Source of the DNA: Streptosporangium roseum DSM 43021 | GTDB taxonomy: Bacteria > Actinomycetota > Actinomycetes > Streptosporangiales > Streptosporangiaceae | NCBI RefSeq assembly: GCF_000024865.1 | Contig: NC_013595.1 | Location: 806,001 to 870,000, forward strand | Reading direction: 5' to 3' | DNA length: 64,000 nt | Part shown: one piece after another, positions 23,454 to 32,478 of the stretch | Numbering within the stretch: the first letter of the stretch is position 1 | Layout: every line of letters begins with the position of its first letter | Translations under genes and position numbers: made by a program | The notes under the pieces: model-generated | What the model was told of the DNA's origin: nothing | Seen by the model: only the letters and a program-made list of their open reading frames with translations | Databases searched by the model: none

Positions 23454-26400
23454 CTACGGGTTGGTGATGATGGTGAAGGTCGACGTCGTGTTCTTCACGT
23501 TCGTCGCGTTGTTGCTCATCCTCAGGTTGTTGAAGGTCACCGAACCGACCGCCGGGCCCTGGCCGGGCTCGGGCATCTCGTTGACCCAGATTCCGAACCC
23601 GGACTTGGCGTCGAAGGCGTCCCCGCTCTTCCGGGCGCCCGAGATCGAGATGTCCGTGAAGACCGTGTCCTTGACCGGGAACTGCGGCTGGCCGCCCACG
23701 TAGTTCGTCTGGAACATGATGCCGCTGTAGGTCGGGTCCACGATGTCCACGTCGCTGACGCGGATGCCCTGGAAGACCTTCGAGGCGGAGAAGACCCAGA
23801 TCGCCGGGAAGGTCTGCGCGCCCCAGAAGTGGCCACCGGCACGGACGATGGAGATGTTCTCGAACCTCGTCGGCGGGTCGGCGCCGAAGCCGTTCATCGG
23901 GTAGCCGAAGTCGAGCGAGCTGATCGTGATGCCGGAGTAGACCAGCGTGTCCGCGATGTAGATGTTCCTGAAGACGTTGTCGTAGCCGCCGTAGACCGCG
24001 ACGCCGGCGGCGCGCCAGGTCAGGATGGAGGTCAGGTTCTCGTAGACGTTGCCCTTCATGTCGGCCCCGCCGGCGTCGATGGCCGAGAACAGCGCGAAGC
24101 TGTCGTCACCCGTCGCGCGGGCCTCGTTGTTGACGACGTGGTTGTCCGTGCTGCCGTTGGTCATGTTGATGCCGTCGGCGAACATGTTGCGGATCCGGGA
24201 GTTCTTGATCGTCACACGGTCGGTGTTCGCGCCCCAGTACAGGCAGACCATGTGCTCGTTCCAGATGTTGTCGATCACCACGTCGGCGACGTTGGAGAAG
24301 TCGAACACCTTGCCCGGACCGTCGATGCGTGAGGTGTAGTTCCCGAAGTAGGCGAAGTTCGCGAACGAGGAGCCGTTGGCCGTCCCCTCCGCGCGGAATC
24401 CGACGTCGGTGTTGTCCTGGGTCGTCGGGGCGCGGAACTGCGTGTACCAGGGACCGGCGCCGACCACCTTGACCGCCTTGCCGTACACCTGGAACTTGCT
24501 CGCCGTCTGGTAGGTGCCCGGCGGCAGGTAGACGCCGACGAGGGTGCCGGTGCTGTCCATCCGCACCTTGTCGAGCGCGTTCTGCACGTCCTGGTGGGTG
24601 AAGCCCGCGGGCACCGTGTACTTGGCGGGGTCGGGGTTCGCGACGGGCGACACCTGCTCAAGGTTGATGAAGTCGATCGCGTACGTCGTGGTGTTGGCCG
24701 GGTCCTTCTGCAGCCTGATCCTGCTGCCGGCCGGGACGGTCGTCCCGAGCATGACGTTGGCCTCGTCGTAGATGTGGCGAGGTCCGCCCGCTCCCGGCGA
24801 GTTGCCCGGGCTCGCCTCGTTCCCGTACAGCCACGCGTACTTGGAGGTCAGGTTGATGGGCTTGAGGAAGGTGCCGTTGACGTAGATGTTGAGCGTCGAG
24901 TCGATCCCGCCGCCGCCCGCCGCGTCGGGGATGGAGAAGCGGGTGACGAGGGTGTTCGTGCTGGCCTTGGTCGTGAACTCGACGTAGCTGCCGGTGGAGT
25001 TCAGCGTCACCGCCCTGCGGCCGGAGGCCTCGCCCGCCAGGTTGCCGATGTCCCTGTTCGGGCTGAGGACGGTCGCCCCGCCGCCGACGACGGCGTCCTC
25101 GGCCTCGTACATGTCGTAGGGCATGTTGGCGCCGCGCCCGACGAAGAACGGCTGCGTGGCGGTGTTGTTCTGCCGCTTCACCGGAAGCTCGTTGGCGTCG
25201 TCGGCCAGCACCGTCTTGACGCTGTACTTGCCGTTGGCGGCCGTCCACGTGCCCAGGCTGACCGGGCTGGTCGTGGCGCCGGCGGCGATCACGCCGCTGT
25301 GGGAGCCGGTCAGCGTGCGGACGACGGTGCCCGCCTCGTTGGAGACCGTCAGCGTGATGGCGTGGGCGCCGCCCGCGGAGGCCACGGTGCCCTGGTTCTT
25401 GATCGCCACGGAGAAGGTGACGACGTCGCCGTTCGCCGGGGTGCTCGGCGTCCAGCTGGTCGTCGCGACGAGGTCCGAGCTGTCGACGGGCCTGACGACG
25501 AGCGGGGACGGGTTCGTGTGGCCGTTGTTGGTCTCGTTCTGCTCGATGACGCTGTCGGCCTCGTCGACCTTGGCGCTCAGCGGGTAGGTGCCCGCGTCAC
25601 GGGGACCGGCGTTGGCGGACACGCTGGTGGACGCTCCGGCCGCCAGCGCGCCGACGGAGGCGGTGCCGACCTTGGCGGTGCCCAGGTAGAAGTTGACGTT
25701 CGTCGCGCCGGAGGCCGCCGTTCCGATGTTCTTGACCGTGGCGGTCAGCGCGACGGAGTCGGTCTCGACCGGGGCCGAGGGAGCCGACGACATGCCCGTG
25801 ATCGTCAGGTCCGGGTTGGGGGCCGGCGTGCCGATGACCTGGAACTCGGCGACCTGCCCGGCGGGCGCGCCGGAGTTCGTGGTGATCTTGAGCTGGATGT
25901 CGGCGGCGGTGGCGGTGACCGGGATCGTCACGGTGTTGCCGGAGGCGGGGTTGAAGGTGTAGGTCGCCGCCGAGGACAGGTTGGTGAAGGAGGAGGAGCT
26001 CTGCTCGCGTCCGAGGACCTGGATGGTCTGCGTGCGCGTCCCCCACGAGCTGTCGGGGTTCAGCTTCAGCACGACCGAGTTGACGGCGGCGTTCGAGCCC
26101 AGCTGCACGGTGAGCGTGCTGGGGTAGCTGCCGCCGTTGCCTTCCCAGTAGGTCGTCACGCTGTTGTCGTTGGCGTTGGTGGCCACGAAGGTGAAGACAG
26201 AGGACGACGCGGTGATCGGCTTGCCGACGGCCAGGTTGGAGCCGCCGCCGCTGCCGCTGCGCGTGACGGTGTTGCTGTTCGCCGACTGGTTGCCCGCGGC
26301 GTCCTTGGCCTTGACGTGGTACGACACCGTCGCGCCGGCGGGCTGGCTGTCGGTGTAGGTCAGGACGTTGCCCGCCACGCTGCCGCGCAGGGCGTTGTTG

Positions 26401-27056
26401 GCGTAGACGTCGTAGCCGGTCACGCCCACGTTGTCGGTGGAGGCGCTCCAGGTCAGCTTGATCTGGCCCGAGGCGGGTTCGGTGTAGGCCAGGTTCGACG
26501 GCGCGGTCGGCGCCTGCGTGTCGCCGCCGGGGCCGGCGGGGCCGTACACCTCGAACTCGGACAGCTGACCGGCAGGCCAGCCCGTGTTGCCCGTGATGGT
26601 CAACCGCACGTACCGGACGCTGGTCGCGGTGAAGTTGATCGTCACGGTGTTGCCGGTCGCCGGGTTGAAGGTGTAGCCCGCCGACGGGACGATGGTGTTG
26701 GTGGGCGGGCCGCTCGTGTCTCCCTGCACGGTCAGGGTCTGGGTCCTGGTGGCCCACTCCGGCGCCGGCGGCAGCTTCAGGACGATCTTGTTCACGCTGG
26801 TGGAGGCTCCGAGGTCGACCTGGACCCACTGCGGGAAGGTGTTGTTGGCGCTCTCCCAGTAGGTGGCCGCGTTGCCGTCGTTGACGTTGCCGGCGGTGTA
26901 GGGGTTGTTGGCGCTGCCGGCCGAGGCGGGCTTCCCCGCGGCCAGGTTGGGGTCGGCCGCCGCCGAGGCCTGGGGGAGCGGCCCGAACAGGGCGAGCAGG
27001 CCGGTCGCGAGCGCCGCCGCGATCAGCCGTAACAACGGGACGTGCTTGTTTCTCAT
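23454..27056 (-). CDS. Secreted GH87 alpha-1,3-glucanase (mutanase type) with multiple accessory domains
   Basis: 1200 residues. Signal peptide about 1-33 (LATGLLALFGPLPQASA). Then: discoidin-like CBM (36-175, NLAAGKPASAG), fibronectin III (182-265), a second discoidin-like CBM (275-410, NLAVGKPITASS), two CARDB domains (about 412-520 and 522-630), a CBM6/35-like module beginning YDMYEAEDAVVGGGA (about 648) and a right-handed beta-helix catalytic domain (about 810-1200). D961 (FADGIN) with D984 and D985 (TGDDS) reproduces the D...D-D spacing of +23 and +24 that I recall for Bacillus GH87 alpha-1,3-glucanase, so fungal-wall or bacterial alpha-1,3-glucan is the likely substrate. GAGGA precedes the ATG by 5 nt. 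Confidence 0.88.
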   Translation of the reverse strand: MRNKHVPLLRLIAAALATGLLALFGPLPQASAAADPNLAAGKPASAGSANNPYTAGNVNDGNAATYWESANNTFPQWVQVDLGASTSVNKIVLKLPPAPEWATRTQTLTVQGDTSGPPTNTIVPSAGYTFNPATGNTVTINFTATSVRYVRLTITGNTGWPAGQLSEFEVYGPAGPGGDTQAPTAPSNLAYTEPASGQIKLTWSASTDNVGVTGYDVYANNALRGSVAGNVLTYTDSQPAGATVSYHVKAKDAAGNQSANSNTVTRSGSGGGSNLAVGKPITASSSVFTFVATNANDNSVTTYWEGNGGSYPSTLTVQLGSNAAVNSVVLKLNPDSSWGTRTQTIQVLGREQSSSSFTNLSSAATYTFNPASGNTVTIPVTATAADIQLKITTNSGAPAGQVAEFQVIGTPAPNPDLTITGMSSAPSAPVETDSVALTATVKNIGTAASGATNVNFYLGTAKVGTASVGALAAGASTSVSANAGPRDAGTYPLSAKVDEADSVIEQNETNNGHTNPSPLVVRPVDSSDLVATTSWTPSTPANGDVVTFSVAIKNQGTVASAGGAHAITLTVSNEAGTVVRTLTGSHSGVIAAGATTSPVSLGTWTAANGKYSVKTVLADDANELPVKRQNNTATQPFFVGRGANMPYDMYEAEDAVVGGGATVLSPNRDIGNLAGEASGRRAVTLNSTGSYVEFTTKASTNTLVTRFSIPDAAGGGGIDSTLNIYVNGTFLKPINLTSKYAWLYGNEASPGNSPGAGGPRHIYDEANVMLGTTVPAGSRIRLQKDPANTTTYAIDFINLEQVSPVANPDPAKYTVPAGFTHQDVQNALDKVRMDSTGTLVGVYLPPGTYQTASKFQVYGKAVKVVGAGPWYTQFRAPTTQDNTDVGFRAEGTANGSSFANFAYFGNYTSRIDGPGKVFDFSNVADVVIDNIWNEHMVCLYWGANTDRVTIKNSRIRNMFADGINMTNGSTDNHVVNNEARATGDDSFALFSAIDAGGADMKGNVYENLTSILTWRAAGVAVYGGYDNVFRNIYIADTLVYSGITISSLDFGYPMNGFGADPPTRFENISIVRAGGHFWGAQTFPAIWVFSASKVFQGIRVSDVDIVDPTYSGIMFQTNYVGGQPQFPVKDTVFTDISISGARKSGDAFDAKSGFGIWVNEMPEPGQGPAVGSVTFNNLRMSNNATNVKNTTSTFTIITNP

Positions 27057-27419
27057 TGCGTTCCTCTGTCTCTCGTCTGGAACGGCAGGTGCGGAGAGGA
27101 GACCGTGGCGTCCGCCGTGCGACGCGCTCGACCACGGGCGGGTACGGCCTCGCCGGCGAGGGATGGATATCGGATCCCCGGGGGCCGGCAGACGGGCGGG
27201 CCGGGGTGGCCGGTCGTTGTACGCGGCCGTGCTCCCCGGTCCGCCTCCGGCGGCGGATTCAGGTGTCGCGGCCGACCGCGGCCGCCGGGCGGCGACCGGA
27301 CACGCAATGCCGAAGCCGACATCACCTGGGACCTCTCCGTGGGGGGTGCGGAGCGGGTGCACGGACACTGCGTGTCCCTGCGAGAAGTTGCGAAGAACAG
27401 CTAGAAAGTAACGATGACT

Positions 27420-27434
27420 TGCAAGGTTCTTGCA
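27420..27434. promoter_or_regulatory. Putative LacI-family operator upstream of the glucanase
   Basis: TGCAAG-GTT-CTTGCA, a perfect 6-3-6 inverted repeat, lies in the 563-bp gap between the glucanase (start 27056) and the secreted protein gene (27620). TTGCAAG-type sites are known LacI/MalR operators of polysaccharide-degrading genes in Streptomyces. The 364-bp distance to the glucanase start implies a long leader or a distal site. The rest of the gap shows no gene. It holds an AT-richer stretch at 27400-27500 that is the likeliest promoter region. Confidence 0.45.
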
Positions 27435-27619
27435 TTGCGTTGGCCAAATGTTAACTACGTGCTACAGCCGCGTCAACGGTTCGAAAAAAACGGTCTGTTG
27501 CGACATATCGCCCTATGGCCAGCCCCAGCCGGCGGCGGGGCCTGGTCCGCGGAATCCGGCGGGGCAGGTCTAGGGTTAGCGTGACCGCGGCATGAGTTTG
27601 TTTTTGGCTCGGGGCGCGA

Positions 27620-28186
27620 ATGATCCGTGGCATGACTCGTGAAATGAGCGGTGGCCGGCGTCCCGGAGCGCGCGGGACCGCCTATGGCCTGGCATTCATG
27701 CTGGTATGCGGACTGTGCTCGGCTGCCCCGGCCTCAGCCGGGACCTCGGCGCCGGACTCGCCGCCCAACCCGGCCTCGCCCGTCCTTTTCAAGCTGGAGG
27801 CGAGGAGCAGTTCGAGCCACTCCAATTTGCGCGGGAACAAGACCAGGCTGCACTTCTACCTCAAGGTGCAGGTGCGGGGCGAGGGCGCCGAAGCGATGAC
27901 CATCACCGGGATCGGCCGGAGCGGAGCGGGGCTGAAGCTTCTCACGCCCGTGGCTCGCGGCCCTTATGTGCTCCAGCCCGGAAAGATTGTCTCTTTCGGT
28001 CTCAGGTATGAGATCACCGACTGCGGTGATGTTCAGAAGGGAGAATGGCCGGTGCCGGTCCATGTGCGGTCGGACGAGGGCGACACACTCGTCTACGCTC
28101 CCCTGCAGCTCTTCAACGTGGGCACGAGGGGGCCGGTCAACCTGCCCTGGCAGACCGCCCTCGCCAATCAGGTGTGCCCCTCCTGA
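27620..28186 (+). CDS. Secreted protein of unknown function
   Basis: 188 residues. Signal peptide about 18-44 (AYGLAFMLVCGLCSAAPASA). The mature part is beta-rich, with a stretch like an immunoglobulin-type fold (LHFYLKVQVRGEGAEAMTIT, PYVLQPGKIVSFGLRYEITD) and two cysteines (DCGDV and the near-terminal VCPS) that could pair. I do not recognise the family. Possible starts are ATG 27620, 27632 and 27644; the first has a GGGGCG-like site. It is divergent from the glucanase gene across a 563-bp gap. A 27-bp duplication spans its stop codon. Confidence 0.65.
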   Translation: MIRGMTREMSGGRRPGARGTAYGLAFMLVCGLCSAAPASAGTSAPDSPPNPASPVLFKLEARSSSSHSNLRGNKTRLHFYLKVQVRGEGAEAMTITGIGRSGAGLKLLTPVARGPYVLQPGKIVSFGLRYEITDCGDVQKGEWPVPVHVRSDEGDTLVYAPLQLFNVGTRGPVNLPWQTALANQVCPS

Positions 28187-28218
28187 CCAGGCAATCAGGT
28201 GTGCCCTTCCTGACCAGG
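28165..28218. repeat. 27-bp direct duplication across a stop codon
   Basis: Two adjacent 27-bp copies (28165-28191, 28192-28218) differ at one position; each contains CAATCAGGTGTGCCC. The first encodes the C-terminal residues NQVCPS and the stop; the second is an untranslated copy. Confidence 0.9.
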
Positions 28219-28307
28219 GGAGTGGAGCGGAACGCCAGGGGGAGCGCTTTTCCGCCGCTCGGCCGGACCGGACCGCCGCCCGTCGGGATCAACGGTGATC
28301 GTGATCC

Positions 28308-28324
28308 CGCGGCGGTCCGCCGCG
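28308..28324. terminator. Possible terminator between convergent genes
   Basis: CGCGGCG-GTC-CGCCGCG, a 7-bp stem with a 3-nt loop, lies between the stops of the secreted protein (28186) and the VOC gene (28382). Confidence 0.4.
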
Positions 28325-28381
28325 TCAGTCGAAAGCCGGAGGCGTCAGCCGAGATCGGTGGATCTGCTCCGGTGGAGCGAG

Positions 28382-28774
28382 TCAGCCCCAGCGCTGCGCG
28401 TTGGTCTCGTTCAGCGCGCCGCTGGTGTCCGGTATGACGCAGAACAGCAGGCCCGCCGGGTCCCGCATGACCCACCAGCCGTTCGCCTGCCGTACTCGCC
28501 TGGCTCCCAGCTCTTCCAGCCGCGCGACCTCCGCCTCCAGGTCATCGGTATGGATGTCCAGGTGCACCCGGCTCTCCCCCTCACCGAGACGCTGGGTGAG
28601 CAGCCCGATCTCCTGGCCGGGGAGCAGGGCGCCGTGGTATGCCGGGTAGTGGGCGAACGGGGTCATCTCCTGGCCGGTCGCGGCCTGCCAGAACCCCACT
28701 TCCTTGTCGTGGTCCGCCTCCGGCACATCGATCACGATCTTGTCGATCCTGCTGTGGTGCGGCACGTACGTCAC
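28382..28774 (-). CDS. VOC family (glyoxalase-like) protein
   Basis: 130 residues forming two beta-alpha-beta-beta-beta units: HSRIDKIVIDVPEADHDKEV and later SRVHLDIHTDDLEAEVARLE, ending in WWVMRDPAGLLFCVI. This is the VOC metalloenzyme fold that includes glyoxalase I, extradiol dioxygenases and resistance proteins; the substrate cannot be assigned. GTG 28774 is the first start; GTG 28765 has the better ribosome-site spacing (GGAAGG). The 289-bp gap to the molybdopterin oxidoreductase gene holds no gene I can support. Confidence 0.8.
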   Translation of the reverse strand: MTYVPHHSRIDKIVIDVPEADHDKEVGFWQAATGQEMTPFAHYPAYHGALLPGQEIGLLTQRLGEGESRVHLDIHTDDLEAEVARLEELGARRVRQANGWWVMRDPAGLLFCVIPDTSGALNETNAQRWG

Positions 28775-29063
28775 CTTCCGGCTGGCGGGTCTGCGCAGGC
28801 CGGATCGTGCGTCACGGAACCGGCTACGTCACTTTAACGGCAGGGCTTGTCGGCACGGCCGGGACCCCGGTGCGGAAACGCGGGGGTGCTCGCCGCGGGC
28901 CCTCGCCGGATCACCCGTCGCGGGCCGTCGTGGCCCGGAACGCCGTCACGGGTCCCCGGCCGGCCCGTCCGCCGGGACAGACGGTCCGCAGCACAGCAAT
29001 CTGGAAGATCCCCTCGTCCCCGGCGCGGGCCATGATGAGTTCTCGACGAACTCAGGAGCGCCG

Positions 29064-31262
29064 ATGCGAACCGCACACCGGACCTGTCCTATCTGCGATG
29101 CCGTCTGCGGCCTGCGGCTCACGCTCGACGGTGCCGGACGTGTCGCGTCGGTCAAGGGTGACCCGGACGACCCGTTCTCCAAGGGGTTCATCTGCCCCAA
29201 GGGCGCGAGCCTGGGCCGTATCGACGAGGATCCCGACCGGCTGAGCGTCCCGATGATCCGCAAGGGCGGCGAGTGGCGCGAGGCCACCTGGGAGGAGGCC
29301 TTCCAGGCCGTTGACCAGGGCCTCAAGGACGTCATCGACACCCACGGCCGCCAGGCCCTGGCCGTCTACTTCGGAAATCCGACCTTTCACACCATGGCCG
29401 GATTCATGTACCGGGTGCCGCTCACCCAGTCACTCGGCACCCGCAACGTCTTCTCCGCCAGCACCATCGACCAGATACCGAAGCAGGTGGCCGGCGGCCT
29501 CATGCTCGGCGACCCGATGGCCATCGCGGTTCCCGACCTCGACCGCACCGACTACCTGCTGATCCTCGGCGCCAACCCGGTGGAGTCCAACGGCTCGCTC
29601 TGCGCCGCCCCGGACTTCCCCGGCCGGCTCAAGGCCCTGCGCGGGCGCGGCGGCAAGCTCGTGGTCGTCGACCCGCGCCGCACCAGGACCGCGGCCTTCG
29701 CCGACGAGCACCTGTTCGTACGGCCCGGCACCGACGCCTACCTGCTGCTCGGCATCGTCCACACCCTCCTCGCCGAGGACCTCACGAAGATCGATGTCGA
29801 GGTGAACGGCCTGGAGGAGCTCCGGCGGCTGGCGGAGGAGTTCGCCCCGCAGGCCGCGGCGCGGGTGTGCGGGGTGCCCGCCGAGGAGATCGTACGGCTG
29901 GCCCGCGAGCTGGCCGCAGCGCCCACGGCCGCCGTCTACTCCCGCATCGGCACCTGCACCGCCGAGTTCGGCACCGTCGCGCAGTGGCTGGTCGACGTGG
30001 TCAACATCCTGACCGGCAACTTCGACCGCCCCGGCGGGGTCATGTTCACCAGGACCGCCGCCGTCGAGCTCTTCCGAACGGGGCAGCCGTACACGGCGGG
30101 AAACTGGCACAGCCGTGTCCGGGGGCTGCCGGAGGCGCTCGGCGAGCTGCCGGTGGCCACCCTCGCCGACGAGATCGAGACCCCGGGCGAGGGGCAGGTC
30201 AGGGCGCTGATCACGGTGGCGGGCAACCCGGTGCTGTCGGCGCCGAACGGACCCCGGCTGGACCGGGCCTTCCGCGACCTGGACTTCATGGTCTGCGTCG
30301 ACCCCTACCTGAACGAGACGACCAGCCATGCCGACGTCATCCTGCCGCCGCCCCGGATGCTGCAGATGCCGCACTACGATTTCCTGCTGCTGACCGTCAC
30401 GGTGCGCAACTACGCCCGGTTCTCCCCGCCGATCCTGCCGCTGGAGCCGGGGCAGCGGTCGGAGGCCGAGATCCTGGCCCGGCTGACGCTGATGGTCTCC
30501 GGCCAGGGGGCGGACGCCGATCCGGCCATGCTCGACGAGATGATCCTCGACCAGGTGCTCCGCGGGGCCACCGAGATTCCGGGCTCACCGTTCGAGGGCA
30601 AGGAAGTGGCGGAGCTGCGCGCCGGGCTGGACGGTGACAGCGGGCCCGAGCTGATGCTGGACGCCATGCTGAGGCTCGGCCCCTACGGCCTGTCCCTGGC
30701 CGACCTGCGGGCCAACCCGCACGGCGTCGACCTGGGCGCGCTGGAGCCGCGGCTTGAGGAGTTGCTGTGCACGACCTCGGGCCGGGTGGAGCTGGCCCCG
30801 CGGCCGCTGGCCGAGGACGTCGGACGGCTGCGCGAGCGGCTGGCCGTACCGCCCGCGGAGCTCGTGCTGATCGGGCGGCGCCAGCTGCGCTCCAACAACA
30901 GCTGGCTGCACAACGTGGGATCGCTGGTCGGCGGGAGCAACCGCTGCACGCTGCAGATCAACCCCGACGACGTGACCAGGCTCGGGCTCGGCGGGCAGGC
31001 CGTGATCCGCTCGGCGGCGGGCGAGCTGACCGTCCCGCTGGAGCCGACCGACACGATCATGCCCGGGGTGGTGAGCCTGCCCCACGGCTGGGGACACGCC
31101 GGGAGCGTGCAGCGGGTCGCGGCGGAGCACGCCGGGGTCAACGCCAATACGCTGACGGACGAGTCGGTGGTCGACGCCCTCTCCGGAAACGCCGTGTTCA
31201 ACGGGGTCCCGGTCACGCTCAGCCCTTGTGAGGCGGGGGAGCTGTCCTCGGCGCCCGCCTGA
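29064..31262 (+). CDS. Molybdopterin-dependent oxidoreductase (formate dehydrogenase/BisC-like family)
   Basis: 732 residues. Binds bis-MGD and one [4Fe-4S] cluster, whose ligands are C8, C11, C15 (TCPICDAVCG) and C44 (GFICPKG). The molybdopterin oxidoreductase core follows (YLLILGANPVESNGS, VVVDPRRTRTAAFADEHLFV, GNFDRPGGVMF) and then the C-terminal dinucleotide-binding barrel (LVLIGRRQLRSNNSWLHNV, INPDDVTRLGLGGQAVIRSA, LPHGWGH). There is no twin-arginine signal, so it is cytoplasmic. No partner subunits lie nearby, so it probably works alone with a soluble donor; the substrate is unknown. AGGAG lies 5 nt before the ATG. Confidence 0.88.
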   Translation: MRTAHRTCPICDAVCGLRLTLDGAGRVASVKGDPDDPFSKGFICPKGASLGRIDEDPDRLSVPMIRKGGEWREATWEEAFQAVDQGLKDVIDTHGRQALAVYFGNPTFHTMAGFMYRVPLTQSLGTRNVFSASTIDQIPKQVAGGLMLGDPMAIAVPDLDRTDYLLILGANPVESNGSLCAAPDFPGRLKALRGRGGKLVVVDPRRTRTAAFADEHLFVRPGTDAYLLLGIVHTLLAEDLTKIDVEVNGLEELRRLAEEFAPQAAARVCGVPAEEIVRLARELAAAPTAAVYSRIGTCTAEFGTVAQWLVDVVNILTGNFDRPGGVMFTRTAAVELFRTGQPYTAGNWHSRVRGLPEALGELPVATLADEIETPGEGQVRALITVAGNPVLSAPNGPRLDRAFRDLDFMVCVDPYLNETTSHADVILPPPRMLQMPHYDFLLLTVTVRNYARFSPPILPLEPGQRSEAEILARLTLMVSGQGADADPAMLDEMILDQVLRGATEIPGSPFEGKEVAELRAGLDGDSGPELMLDAMLRLGPYGLSLADLRANPHGVDLGALEPRLEELLCTTSGRVELAPRPLAEDVGRLRERLAVPPAELVLIGRRQLRSNNSWLHNVGSLVGGSNRCTLQINPDDVTRLGLGGQAVIRSAAGELTVPLEPTDTIMPGVVSLPHGWGHAGSVQRVAAEHAGVNANTLTDESVVDALSGNAVFNGVPVTLSPCEAGELSSAPA

Positions 31263-31300
31263 CGGCCGGGCCGGCCGGCGCCGGCGGCACGACCGGCTCT

Positions 31301-31324
31301 GATGGTAGGGCTCTCCCTACCATC
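31301..31324. promoter_or_regulatory. Perfect palindrome after the molybdopterin gene (terminator or operator)
   Basis: GATGGTAGGG-CTCT-CCCTACCATC: a 10-bp perfect stem with a 4-nt loop, 38 bp past the oxidoreductase stop and 88 bp before the next possible start. It is less GC-rich than the terminators in this window and has no U-run, so an operator for the downstream lipoprotein genes is as likely. Confidence 0.55.
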
Positions 31325-31411
31325 AAGCAGGGGGCGGCCGGGAATGATCTTGCTTGGCGGGCAGGACAGACTTCAGGGGTGCCGTTCACCGCCCACCCAG
31401 AGGTGCCATCG

Positions 31412-31627
31412 ATGTCCACACAGCATGCGCCGCAGCTCCCGGCCGGCCCGCCGGCCGCGCCTGCGCCCCGGTCCACCGACGAGGCCGCCCCGGCCGTCAC
31501 CGGCGCGTTCGCAGGCGGGCCGGCCGCGGCTGTCGTCTCCGACGGCGCTCCCGGAGTTCTCCCGAGGGTCCTTCGGCGGCGTCCCCCGACGCGCACCTTC
31601 CATGCCCGCACAAGGATCACGGCATGA
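31412..31627 (+). CDS. Possible small Ala/Pro-rich protein coupled to the DUF4097 lipoprotein
   Basis: 71 residues, rich in Ala, Pro and Arg, with no recognisable domain. AGGTG lies 6-7 nt before the ATG and the stop overlaps the lipoprotein ATG (ATGA), which favours a real gene. The composition is what random high-GC frames give, so it may instead be untranslated leader. Low certainty. Confidence 0.3.
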   Translation: MSTQHAPQLPAGPPAAPAPRSTDEAAPAVTGAFAGGPAAAVVSDGAPGVLPRVLRRRPPTRTFHARTRITA

Positions 31628-32313
31628 AGGCGGTTGCGATGGCGGGTGGCCTGCTGGCCTGCGCGGCGCTGCTGACGGGATGCGGGCTGGGGAACATCGG
31701 CGGCCCCGCCAACCGGGACACCGTGACCTACCAGGTCACGGAGAAGGTGGCCAGGGTGAACGTGACGAGCGAGTCCGGAGACATCGTGATCACCGAGACC
31801 GGCGGGAGCGCCATCCGGGTCGTCGAGAAGCTCAGGTGGAGCGGCGAGAAGCCCGACGCCGAGCACAGGGTCGATGGTGACACGCTGGTCATGACCTACA
31901 ACTGCCCGGCGAAGTGGGACAACTGCGGCGTCGACTACAGGGTCGAGATCCCCAGAGGGCTGCAGGTGGACCTGAGCAGCAGCTCGGGTGACATCACGCT
32001 CAGCTCTCTGACGGGGCCGATCGACGCCTCCACGGGGTCCGGCGATGTGAACGGCGCCGGCCTGGCGGGGAAGAAGGTCTTCACCGAGACCGGCTCGGGC
32101 GACGCCGAGTTGAAGTACACCGTCGCCCCTGACCGCGTCGAAATGAAGGCGGGCTCGGGCAACGCGACCCTTCACGTGCCCGACGGGTCGTATGACGTGA
32201 AAACCAAGATGAAATCGGGCGACGCGCAGGTTTCCGTAAAGAACGATGCGAGTTCTCCCCGCAAGGTGACGATGACGACGGGCTCCGGCGACGTCTACGT
32301 GATGCCCGGATAG
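31624..32313 (+). CDS. DUF4097-family lipoprotein
   Basis: 229 residues. Lipoprotein signal with a lipobox LLTGCG (Cys about residue 20), so it is anchored to the outer face of the membrane. The mature part is a repetitive beta-solenoid with recurring SGD motifs (SESGDIVITE, SSSSGDITLSSLTG, TGSGDVNGAG, TGSGDAELKY, KSGDAQVSV, TGSGDVYVMP), as in DUF4097 beta-strand proteins. Their function is not established; a surface or envelope role is likely. AAGGA lies 7 nt before the ATG. It is probably transcribed together with the small upstream frame. Confidence 0.85.
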   Translation: MKAVAMAGGLLACAALLTGCGLGNIGGPANRDTVTYQVTEKVARVNVTSESGDIVITETGGSAIRVVEKLRWSGEKPDAEHRVDGDTLVMTYNCPAKWDNCGVDYRVEIPRGLQVDLSSSSGDITLSSLTGPIDASTGSGDVNGAGLAGKKVFTETGSGDAELKYTVAPDRVEMKAGSGNATLHVPDGSYDVKTKMKSGDAQVSVKNDASSPRKVTMTTGSGDVYVMPG

Positions 32314-32478
32314 CCGAGGGGGCCCGGTAGCGATCGCGGAGAATCCGGCGGACCCCCTTGACCCGCCTTGGTGTGCGGGCACCGCAGGGCAGGAGTGCCG
32401 GCGGGCGTCCTCCTCCCGGGCGCGGCCCCAGCCCCGAGGCGCGCCGATCCGCGCGGATCATCGGACTTCCGGGAAGAT

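Noticed and set aside
24594..27032. 812-codon plus-strand frame opposite the glucanase
   Set aside because: Val/Gly/Arg-rich shadow without domains; the minus strand encodes a multi-domain secreted enzyme.
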